Assembly (NCBI GenBank): GCA_903929845.1
Contig: CAIYWF010000113.1
Coordinates: 1-24,388, forward strand
DNA: 24,388 nucleotides
Direction: 5' to 3'
Source: an uncultured Chlorobiaceae bacterium
Lineage (GTDB): Bacteria; Bacteroidota; Chlorobiia; Chlorobiales; Chlorobiaceae
Position numbers and translations under genes: made by a program. Under the pieces are notes generated by a model, which did not search any database, had not been told where the DNA came from, and saw nothing but the letters and a program-made list of their open reading frames with translations. Of the stretch, positions 17,796 through 24,388 are shown piece after piece (position 1 is the first letter of the stretch; every line of letters starts with the position of its first letter).

Positions 17796-18956
17796 ATGAA
17801 CCTTGACCTTTCAGAAGAGCAGAAACTGATACAGGATACCGCACGGGACTTTGCTCGAGATCGTCTTGAGCCGGTTGCAGCCGAACTTGATGATGGGGGT
17901 GATCGCTCTATCATGCTCGACAACCTGAAGCTGCTTGCTGAACTCGGCTTCATGGGATTGAACGTTAGTCATGAGTACGGTGGCGCCGACGCCGGGGCGG
18001 TTGCTTTCAGCCTTGCCATTACTGAACTTGCCAGGGCATGCGCCTCAACGGCCGTGACCGTATCGGTCAACAACATGGTCTGCGAGGTGATACAGTCTGT
18101 TGGCAGCAACGAGCAGAAAACATGTTACATCACAAAGATTTGCTCCGGTGAATATGCTGCGGGCAGCTTTGCGCTGACCGAACCCGGCGCAGGCTCCGAC
18201 CCCTCATCCATGGTGACCAGGGCAGAGGCCTCTGGTGGCGGATTTGTCTTGAATGGATCGAAGATCTACATCACCAGTGCGCCTTACGCAGGAGTTTTCG
18301 TGGTCTGGGCTGTCACCGACCCGACGGCGCCCAAGGGCAAGGGGATCAGTTGCTTTCTCATCGAAGCAGGAACACCCGGTCTTATCATCGGTAAGGAGGA
18401 GCGCAAGATGGGTCAGCACGCCTCGGCTACCAATGAGGTGATTTTCCAGGATTGTCGAATTCCGGAGAGTGCGCTTATGGGCAAGCTGAACGATGGTTTC
18501 CGTATCGCAGTTGTCGAACTTGCCGGAGGTCGCATCGGCATCGGCTCCCTCGGTCTCGGTATCGGGCTTGCTGCAATTGACCGTGCTACAGCGTACGCCG
18601 TCGAGCGCGTCCAGTTCGGCCAGAAGATTTCAAGTTTTCAGGCTATCCAGTGGATGATCGCCGACGCAAACACCCGTCTGGAGGCTGCTCGACTGCTCCT
18701 CATGAACGCCGCGTTCCGCAAGGAGAACGGTCGTTCGTTCGCAAAGGAGGCCGCCATGGCCAAGATGTTTGCCACTGAAGCGGCGAACGATGCCTGTTAC
18801 CAGGCGCTTCAGATGTTTGGCGGTTATGGCTATACCAAGGATTTTCCTATAGAGCGCTACGCCAGGGATGCCCGTATTACGTCAATCTACGAAGGTACCA
18901 ATGAAATTCAACGTTTGATCATATCGCGCGAGATTCTGAAAAACTATTCCGCATAA
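17796..18956 (+). CDS. Second acyl-CoA dehydrogenase
   Basis: This 386-residue enzyme starts MNLDLSEEQKLIQDTARDF at ATG 17796, after an AGGA site. An in-frame extension to TTG 17763 is not supported by the family. Motifs are SFALTEPGAGSDPSSM, GGRIGIGSLGLGIGLAAIDR, MFGGYGYTKDFPIERYARDARI and SIYEGTNEIQR, with E366 the expected catalytic base. It is a paralogue of the enzyme at 12731-13870, clearly diverged. Its substrate is not readable: butyryl-CoA, isobutyryl-CoA or another short or branched acyl-CoA are possible. Grouping with etfBA and the CoA-transferase suggests it serves the second half of the cluster. Its start is a normal ATG, unlike its paralogue. Confidence 0.93.
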   Translation: MNLDLSEEQKLIQDTARDFARDRLEPVAAELDDGGDRSIMLDNLKLLAELGFMGLNVSHEYGGADAGAVAFSLAITELARACASTAVTVSVNNMVCEVIQSVGSNEQKTCYITKICSGEYAAGSFALTEPGAGSDPSSMVTRAEASGGGFVLNGSKIYITSAPYAGVFVVWAVTDPTAPKGKGISCFLIEAGTPGLIIGKEERKMGQHASATNEVIFQDCRIPESALMGKLNDGFRIAVVELAGGRIGIGSLGLGIGLAAIDRATAYAVERVQFGQKISSFQAIQWMIADANTRLEAARLLLMNAAFRKENGRSFAKEAAMAKMFATEAANDACYQALQMFGGYGYTKDFPIERYARDARITSIYEGTNEIQRLIISREILKNYSA

Positions 18957-18983
18957 CGCTTTTCATATCAAACAACGACAAAT

Positions 18984-19952
18984 ATGAGTATTGATAAACG
19001 GATTACCCTCCAGCAGGCGGTCGAAATCATCAAGGATGGTTCACGACTGACCTTTTCCGGCTTCACCATCTGGCGGCGCCCAATGGCTGTCGTGTATGAA
19101 TTGATCCGCCAGCACCGCAAGGGACTGCATCTCATTGAGGTAAATGGAGGTTCTCATACCGAGTTTCTTGTCGGCGCAGGTTGTGTCGACATCTGGGAGT
19201 CCTGCTGGGTTGGTCATGAACTTTACGGCAAGTATGGCGCGAACGTCTCACGCAAGGTTCGCGAAAAGTCGCTGATCGTTGAGGACTATAGCCATGCCGA
19301 GATGCTCTACCGGTTTGCCGCAGCCTCCCAGGGTGTTCCGTATGCGGTGGGTCAGACCTCCCTCGGTACCGATATCCACAATCCTGAGTACGATATGCTC
19401 GGTCGCGCGGGACTGCGTGATGGCAAAAGGATTGCAAAGCACAAATATATCTTTACCGAAGATTCTTTCTACGGTGCTGGTTCGCTGGTGCTTGTTCCTG
19501 CCGCAAAAGTCGATATTGCCGTGCTGTTTGTTCATCAGGTCGGCGAAGAGGGGACGGTACGGATCAATGGTCAGTTCTACTCGGATCCGGAAGTTGCCAG
19601 GGCGGCCGACACTACCATCGTCGTGGCAGAAGAGATCGTACCCGAAGAGTATCTCCGCCGAGACTCCACCAGGAACAACATCCCCAGCTTCGAGGTCGAC
19701 TATATCCTCGAGTGTCCGTTCGGCGCCCATCCCTCAGGAGTGTTTGGTCGCTATGATGTGGATGGTGAGTTCCTCAAGCATTTCTATGCCACCACCAGAA
19801 CTCAGGAGGGTTTTGATGCGTTCGCCAAGGAGTGGATCCATGGGCACGATCAACTGAGCTACCTTGAAAAGCTGGGCTGGTCGAGGATGTTGAATCTTAG
19901 AGCAAATTCAGCACTGAACTACACTCCACGCAAAACAAAAGGAGGGAACTGA
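18984..19952 (+). CDS. Family I CoA-transferase, alpha subunit (GctA-like)
   Basis: This 322-residue protein resembles glutaconate CoA-transferase subunit A and related family I subunits, with IKDGSRLTFSGFTIWRRPMAVVYELIRQ near the start and EEGTVRINGQFYSDPEVARAAD in the middle. It would pair with the next gene to move CoA between acids, probably activating a short or branched fatty acid at the expense of acetyl-CoA or similar. The true acid is unknown; the glutaconate name reflects family only. IpdAB-type hydrolases are related, but the partner keeps its catalytic Glu. It begins 27 bases after the dehydrogenase, without a strong ribosome site, and ends two bases before subunit B. Confidence 0.87.
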   Translation: MSIDKRITLQQAVEIIKDGSRLTFSGFTIWRRPMAVVYELIRQHRKGLHLIEVNGGSHTEFLVGAGCVDIWESCWVGHELYGKYGANVSRKVREKSLIVEDYSHAEMLYRFAAASQGVPYAVGQTSLGTDIHNPEYDMLGRAGLRDGKRIAKHKYIFTEDSFYGAGSLVLVPAAKVDIAVLFVHQVGEEGTVRINGQFYSDPEVARAADTTIVVAEEIVPEEYLRRDSTRNNIPSFEVDYILECPFGAHPSGVFGRYDVDGEFLKHFYATTRTQEGFDAFAKEWIHGHDQLSYLEKLGWSRMLNLRANSALNYTPRKTKGGN

Positions 19953-19954
19953 AG

Positions 19955-20782
19955 ATGAGTAAACATGCACTGCCCGGAGAATACAGTCTCCCCGACCTTC
20001 TGTGCTGCGCAGCCTCCCGCGAGGTACGCGACAATGAAGTCGTTTTTGCTGGAACCGGCCTGCCGATGGTTGCTATCTTGCTCGCACAGCGGACCCATGC
20101 GCCCAACTTGAAGCTGATTTTCGAAGCCGGTACCCTCGACGGACGCCCGCCGGAACTGCCGACTTCGGTCGGTGCCTCTTGCTGTGAAATTGGCGCGTCC
20201 CGTTCCTCCGGACTGAACGACGCGTTCTCTATAGCTCAGCGGGGATATGTCGATCTCGGATACCTTGGAGGGGCCGAAGTCGATCAGTACGGCAACGTCA
20301 ACACCACCTGCATTGGCGATTATCTCCATTCCGAGCTGCGGCTGACCGGGAGCGGCGGCAATCCGGACATCAACTCATTCGCTTCCCGCACGGTATTCAT
20401 CATGCTGCATGAGAAGCGGCGTTTTGTCAATAATGTCAGCTACATCACCAGCCCCGGATGGCGTGTGAAGAAATGGCCGGGAGGCGAATTTGTTCATCGC
20501 CGCGACCTCTACGGCTCGGCCTTCAGGGGAGGCCCGTCCGCAGTCATCAGCACGGTCGGTGTGTTCCGCTTTGACGAAGAGACAGGATGCATGTTCCTTG
20601 ATACCTGCCATCCTGGCAAAACGCCCGAGGAGATCAAGGATCTCTGCCAGTTCGACCTCGATATTTCAAGGGTCAAGGGCGAGACCGAAGTTCCGACGCT
20701 TGAGGAACTTCGGATTATCCACGAAGTGCTCGACCCGGAAGAGATTTTCATCCCGAAAATCAAGAAGCATGCACACGCCTGA
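19955..20782 (+). CDS. Family I CoA-transferase, beta subunit (GctB-like)
   Basis: This 275-residue partner subunit carries the expected catalytic glutamate at E57 (LIFEAGTLDG), close to the E54 I recall for GctB. That Glu forms the glutamyl-CoA thioester intermediate. VVFAGTGLPMVAILLAQ and GAEVDQYGNVNTTCIGDY are further family blocks. Its ATG lies two bases after the alpha-subunit stop. A strong AAGGAGGG site (19939-19946) sits inside the end of the previous gene, so translation is probably coupled. It is the last gene of the cluster; a hairpin terminator follows. Confidence 0.88.
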   Translation: MSKHALPGEYSLPDLLCCAASREVRDNEVVFAGTGLPMVAILLAQRTHAPNLKLIFEAGTLDGRPPELPTSVGASCCEIGASRSSGLNDAFSIAQRGYVDLGYLGGAEVDQYGNVNTTCIGDYLHSELRLTGSGGNPDINSFASRTVFIMLHEKRRFVNNVSYITSPGWRVKKWPGGEFVHRRDLYGSAFRGGPSAVISTVGVFRFDEETGCMFLDTCHPGKTPEEIKDLCQFDLDISRVKGETEVPTLEELRIIHEVLDPEEIFIPKIKKHAHA

Positions 20783-20828
20783 CAAAGCCTTCCGGGAAGC
20801 TTATTACAATGACCATTTACTGTGCGAG

Positions 20829-20862
20829 GCTGCTTTATAAGTAAAATTATAAGCAGCTTTTT
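20829..20862 (+). terminator. Rho-independent terminator after the CoA-transferase genes
   Basis: GCTGCTTTATAA (20829-20840) pairs with TTATAAGCAGC (20847-20857) with one bulged T and a six-base loop, followed by five T residues (20858-20862). It lies 46 bases after the beta-subunit stop and marks the end of the cluster transcript. No T tract is present on the other strand. Confidence 0.85.
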
Positions 20863-20919
20863 CAGCCGCGTTCCGCTATAGGTCAGAAAGAGATGATGTT
20901 CCCTTCGTCAGGTTATGAG

Positions 20920-21384
20920 TCAGACCGATTTGGATGGCTGTTTTGACTGGGCGGAAAGCTTGCCTCCGTAATGCCCGAGAAGTGTTACCACCGGCAGCAT
21001 TGAAAAAAGAATTACAATATAGAGCCAGTGCTCAATACCGTTGTTGCTCATTACATCGGGAGAGCTGAGCCTGATAAAAACAGCAGAAGTACAGAGCGAA
21101 AAGAGCAGGCCGGAAAGCCTGATTTTTTTTATAAAGACAGGGGCTTTAGCACCACGATATTTTGTTTTCCAATCGTGGATACCTGAAAAAAAAGAAGCAG
21201 GAACAGCCAGTACGACAACGAGAATAAGATGCTCAACGGTATGCTCAAAATAGCTGTTGGCGGTTGAAAGTGTCAAGATCAAGTACAGCACTGCAACCGG
21301 GATCAACCCGTTACTGAAATGTGCAGCAATGGCATGAAACAGAAATGTCTTTTTCATTTCTTTGAAGAGTCCCTGACCTGGCAT
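20920..21384 (-). CDS. Small four-helix membrane protein, DUF2231-like
   Basis: This 154-residue protein has four hydrophobic segments (about residues 20-40, 50-68, 88-105 and 118-136). Histidines sit near helix ends: H17 and H22 (FHAIAAHF), H48 and H52 (FEHTVEH), H70, H119, and H138 in LLGHYGGKL. The pattern H-x4-HF at the start and GHxGG at the end resembles DUF2231-type membrane proteins, some of which are suspected of binding heme. No direct function can be given. ATG at 21384 is preceded by AAGGAG. It is convergent to the catabolic cluster and divergent from ackA, so it is probably a single-gene unit. Confidence 0.75.
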   Translation of the reverse strand: MPGQGLFKEMKKTFLFHAIAAHFSNGLIPVAVLYLILTLSTANSYFEHTVEHLILVVVLAVPASFFSGIHDWKTKYRGAKAPVFIKKIRLSGLLFSLCTSAVFIRLSSPDVMSNNGIEHWLYIVILFSMLPVVTLLGHYGGKLSAQSKQPSKSV

Positions 21385-21443
21385 AGAAACTTTCTCCTTG
21401 TTACGCGTTTGTTAAAATGTTCTCAAGTAATAACGCTATAAAG

Positions 21444-21449
21444 TATAAT
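21444..21449 (+). promoter_or_regulatory. Possible -10 element upstream of ackA
   Basis: A perfect TATAAT lies 125 bases before the ackA ATG, in the 189-base divergent gap. No good -35 hexamer stands at 16-18 bases upstream, so this could be a weak or activated promoter, or chance in A+T-rich DNA. Confidence 0.3.
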
Positions 21450-21573
21450 ACCGTTTTAAAAATAATCGATGTTTTTTTACTCTTCTTGAAGTTTATTCGC
21501 AGGGGAAGGTATAACTTACCCTATCAACTAAAATGTTGCAAGTTCATTACACGATTACTCTGCTTGGCCGTTT

Positions 21574-22770
21574 ATGGCGGTTATAAAAAAAATTTTAGCC
21601 TTTAACACCGGCTCATCAAGTATCAAGTTCTCGATGTATGAGATTGGTGAAGCTGAACGCCTTGTTTTTACTGGTTCCCTGAGCCGGCTCGGTAGCTCTG
21701 GTACCATGTTTTTTGTCCGGGATGCTCAAGGAAACTCTCTCGTAAGTGAGAGCGTTGGAGCACAGCATCATGATGCTGCATCTGAGTATGTTTTTTCTTG
21801 GATTGCGTCGCAGGGTATCGGCTTCAAACCTGATGCTGTGGGTCATCGCATTGTCCATGGCGGTCCACTCTATTCCATTCCTCAGTGCGTGACACCTGAA
21901 CTTATTGCCTCACTCGAGACAATGACTCCCTATGCTCCAGAACATCTGCCACAAGCAATAAATGCTGTCAAGTATATCGCGAAACGGTTTCCAGAAACTC
22001 TTCAGATAACCTGTTTCGATACCTTGTTTCATTCAACCATGCCTCCAATCGCCAAACTCTACGCGCTGCCCGAATCTATTCGCCGCGAAGGTGTCCGGCG
22101 TTACGGATTTCATGGTCTTTCTTATGAGTATATTCTTCTTGAACTCAAGCGACAGCAGGGCTTGCAGGTATTACAAAAGAGGATGATTTTTGCTCATCTT
22201 GGTCATGGCGCCAGTATGGTTGCCGTGAAAAACGGAAAAAGTATAGAAACGACGATGGGGTTTTCTCCAGCGGGAGGCTTGATGATGAGTACTCGTACAG
22301 GCGACCTTGATCCCGGAGTGATTTTGTTTCTGCTGCAGCAGGATAAGATGACCCCAGCCGCAATCAAAGAGATGGTAAATCGTCGGTCAGGACTGCTCGG
22401 TGTTTCAGGCATAACTGACGATATGCGTGAGCTGCTTGATGCTGAAAATAGTGACGACCGTGCAGGGGAAGCGGTTGCATTATTTTGTTATCAGGCACGT
22501 AAATATATTGGGGCTCTTTCCGCCGTTCTTGGCGGCCTTGATACTCTGGTCTTTACCGGTGGCATTGGTGAACACTCCCCTGAAATCAGGAGTCGAATCT
22601 GTACCGACCTGGAGTTTCTTGGTGTGAGAATTGATGAGGAAAAAAACAGGACAAATTCATTCCTCATATCACAGGATAACAGTCACGTGGACATTCGGAT
22701 TATGAGCACCAACGAAGAATTGATGATTGTCCGCCACACCATGAGCATTCTGAAAAAGTTGAAAAGGTAA
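21574..22770 (+). CDS. ackA: Acetate kinase, divergent form
   Basis: This 398-residue kinase makes ATP and acetate from acetyl phosphate and ADP. Present family residues are N11 (FNTGSSSIKF), R92 (GHRIVHGG), D149 (CFDTLFH), H180 (GFHGLS), H208 (AHLG), R241 (STRTGDLDP), FTGGIGEHSPEIR and the Glu in STNEELMIV. Two spots depart from the usual motif: HLGNG reads HLGHG (H211), and FHGTSH reads FHGLSY. It is followed after 31 bases by phosphoketolase, which produces acetyl phosphate, so the two form a sensible operon. ATG 21574 has no clear ribosome site, but no better in-frame start exists. No pta gene is adjacent. Confidence 0.95.
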   Translation: MAVIKKILAFNTGSSSIKFSMYEIGEAERLVFTGSLSRLGSSGTMFFVRDAQGNSLVSESVGAQHHDAASEYVFSWIASQGIGFKPDAVGHRIVHGGPLYSIPQCVTPELIASLETMTPYAPEHLPQAINAVKYIAKRFPETLQITCFDTLFHSTMPPIAKLYALPESIRREGVRRYGFHGLSYEYILLELKRQQGLQVLQKRMIFAHLGHGASMVAVKNGKSIETTMGFSPAGGLMMSTRTGDLDPGVILFLLQQDKMTPAAIKEMVNRRSGLLGVSGITDDMRELLDAENSDDRAGEAVALFCYQARKYIGALSAVLGGLDTLVFTGGIGEHSPEIRSRICTDLEFLGVRIDEEKNRTNSFLISQDNSHVDIRIMSTNEELMIVRHTMSILKKLKR

Positions 22771-22801
22771 CTGAAATTAACCTTTATCCATAGAAAGTAC
22801 G

Positions 22802-24388
22802 ATGATAACGAGCCATCCAACACCGGACAGAGAGCCACTGACACCGCTTTCTCAAGAGGAACTTCACTTGATCAATGCCTACTGGCGTGCGGCAAACTAC
22901 CTTTCGGTCGGGCAGATATACCTGATGGACAATCCGCTCCTCAAGGAGCTACTGAAACCTGAGCATGTCAAGCCTCGGCTTCTGGGACATTGGGGCACCA
23001 CTCCCGGACTGAATTTCATCTACGTGCATCTTAATCGTGTAATCCGGCAACGGAACCTTGATGTTCTCTACATTGCTGGCCCTGGTCATGGCGGTCCTGC
23101 CCTCGTGGCCAATGTCTGGCTTGAAGGTACATACAGCGAATATTATCCCTCAGTTTCTGAAGATGAAGCCGGTATGAAAAATCTGTTCAGGCAGTTTTCA
23201 TTTCCCGGCGGAATACCAAGTCATGTTGCCCCCGAAACACCGGGCTCCATCCATGAAGGGGGCGAGCTCGGTTATTCGCTTTCACATGCATTCGGAGCTG
23301 TATTCGATAATCCTGATCTTGTCGTGGCTTGCGTTGTCGGTGATGGTGAAGCTGAAACTGGCCCGCTGGCCACATCATGGCATTCGAACAAATTTCTCAA
23401 CCCCGCTCGTGACGGGGCTGTGCTTCCGATTTTGCACCTGAACGGATATAAAATTGCCAATCCAGCTTTACTTGCCCGCTTGCCGCACGATGAACTGGAG
23501 AGTCTGATGAACGGGTACGGATACACACCCTGTTTCGTTGAAGGCTCCGATCCTGAAGCCATGCATCAGAATATGGCCGCTGCGTTTGATGCCTGTTTTG
23601 AACAGATTGCACAAATTCAGCGTGAAGCTCGGGAGCACGGCGTTCAGGAAAGACCGAGATGGCCCATGATTGTTTTGCGATCACCGAAAGGCTGGACTGG
23701 ACCAAAAGAGGTTGACGGCAAAAAAACCGAAGATTTCTGGAGATCACACCAAGTGCCTTTTGCTGAGGTACGAGAAAATCCTGCTCATCTCAGGCTGCTT
23801 GAAGAGTGGATGCAAAGTTACAGACCGGAAGAGCTCTTCACACCATCGGGTGCACTAAAACCGGAACTGAAGGCCTTGGCGCCTGCAGGTCAGAAAAGAA
23901 TGGGTAGCAGCCCTCATGCCAACGGAGGAGTTCTTCTGAAACCATTGCGTATGCCTGATGTTCGGCAGTATGCGGTTTCCATTCCTTCTCCAGGAGGGGT
24001 TATGGCCGAACCCACAACAGTTATGGGCATTTTTTTACGGGATGTCATGAAAATGAACGAAGACACCTCCAATTTTCGAATATTCGGACCTGACGAGACG
24101 GCATCCAACAGGCTTGGAGCACTCTTTGAAGTTACTGACCGAGTCTGGATGGACAGGGTTATGCCTTATGACGATCATCTTTCCCCTGATGGCCGGGTTA
24201 TGGAAATCCTCTCCGAACATACCTGCCAGGGCTGGCTTGAAGGCTATCTGCTCACCGGAAGACATGGATTTTTCTCCTGCTATGAGGCATTTATCCATAT
24301 TATTGACTCAATGTTTAATCAGCATGCAAAATGGCTGAAGATAACCCGTGATGAAATTCCCTGGCGTCGTCCGATTGCCTCACTGAAC
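22802..24388 (+). CDS. xfp: Phosphoketolase (xylulose-5-P/fructose-6-P), 5' part
   Basis: An ATG at 22802 opens a frame that stays open to the window edge: 529 of about 790-800 codons. Family blocks include YWRAANYLSVGQIYL near the start, GHWGTTPGLNFIYVHLNR, IAGPGHGGPA, EGGELGYSLSHAFGA and the thiamine-diphosphate motif GDGEAETGPLATSWHSNKF from G180. VLRSPKGWTGPKEVDG and RIFGPDETASNR mark the later part. The enzyme splits xylulose-5-phosphate (or fructose-6-phosphate) with phosphate into acetyl phosphate and an aldose phosphate. With AckA this yields acetate and ATP. The spacer to ackA is short with only a weak AGAAAG ribosome site. Its end and any terminator are outside the window. Confidence 0.96.
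   Translation, partial: MITSHPTPDREPLTPLSQEELHLINAYWRAANYLSVGQIYLMDNPLLKELLKPEHVKPRLLGHWGTTPGLNFIYVHLNRVIRQRNLDVLYIAGPGHGGPALVANVWLEGTYSEYYPSVSEDEAGMKNLFRQFSFPGGIPSHVAPETPGSIHEGGELGYSLSHAFGAVFDNPDLVVACVVGDGEAETGPLATSWHSNKFLNPARDGAVLPILHLNGYKIANPALLARLPHDELESLMNGYGYTPCFVEGSDPEAMHQNMAAAFDACFEQIAQIQREAREHGVQERPRWPMIVLRSPKGWTGPKEVDGKKTEDFWRSHQVPFAEVRENPAHLRLLEEWMQSYRPEELFTPSGALKPELKALAPAGQKRMGSSPHANGGVLLKPLRMPDVRQYAVSIPSPGGVMAEPTTVMGIFLRDVMKMNEDTSNFRIFGPDETASNRLGALFEVTDRVWMDRVMPYDDHLSPDGRVMEILSEHTCQGWLEGYLLTGRHGFFSCYEAFIHIIDSMFNQHAKWLKITRDEIPWRRPIASLN

Overview
The window reads as a bacterial chromosome segment with three parts: ordinary flanking genes at moderate G+C, a long co-oriented catabolic cluster at higher G+C, and a phosphoketolase/acetate kinase pair at the right edge. 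The gene complement suits an anaerobic or facultatively anaerobic Gram-negative: a TolC-type outer-membrane protein, a ferredoxin-nitroreductase fusion, bacterioferritin, a membrane iron-sulfur ETF:quinone oxidoreductase, and Xfp with AckA. From remembered similarity of the flanking proteins I lean towards a green sulfur bacterium (Chlorobiaceae). That placement is an inference, because no marker gene such as rRNA is present.

Left part (1-5474). The 3' end of a TolC-family protein is followed by RNase R with a GTG start, then bacterioferritin with all ferroxidase ligands, then a protein joining two [4Fe-4S] clusters to a nitroreductase domain. Convergent to these is an unrecognised 241-residue protein with two C-terminal membrane segments.

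Central part (5772-20862). A divergent MerR-type regulator faces a run of genes that together encode a complete short-chain acyl-CoA oxidation route. In order they are: IcmF (fused isobutyryl-CoA mutase with its G-protein chaperone), thiolase, 3-hydroxybutyryl-CoA dehydrogenase, enoyl-CoA hydratase, acyl-CoA dehydrogenase, an EtfD/EMO-like membrane Fe-S oxidoreductase, EtfB, EtfA, a second acyl-CoA dehydrogenase and both subunits of a family I CoA-transferase. A strong hairpin terminator closes the run. The inferred pathway is: isobutyrate or butyrate is activated by the CoA-transferase; isobutyryl-CoA is isomerised to butyryl-CoA by IcmF; butyryl-CoA is oxidised by crotonyl-CoA, 3-hydroxybutyryl-CoA and acetoacetyl-CoA to two acetyl-CoA; electrons leave through EtfAB and EtfD to the quinone pool. 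Near-identical sites (TTGACATnnACGTAAACG) occur upstream of icmF and etfB, which suggests one regulator, most simply the divergent MerR protein, controls both transcription units.

Most unusual spot (12660-12735). The enoyl-CoA hydratase is cut by an in-frame TGA exactly where the family has a glycine. The normal C-terminal tail continues in frame for 15 more codons after the stop. The next gene, an acyl-CoA dehydrogenase, has no ATG/GTG/TTG at its conserved N-terminus, where the first family residue is encoded by ATT.

Right part (20920-24388). A small four-helix, His-rich membrane protein on the minus strand is followed by a divergent acetate kinase and the first 529 codons of a phosphoketolase, which runs off the window. 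This pair would convert sugar phosphates to acetyl phosphate and then to acetate plus ATP.
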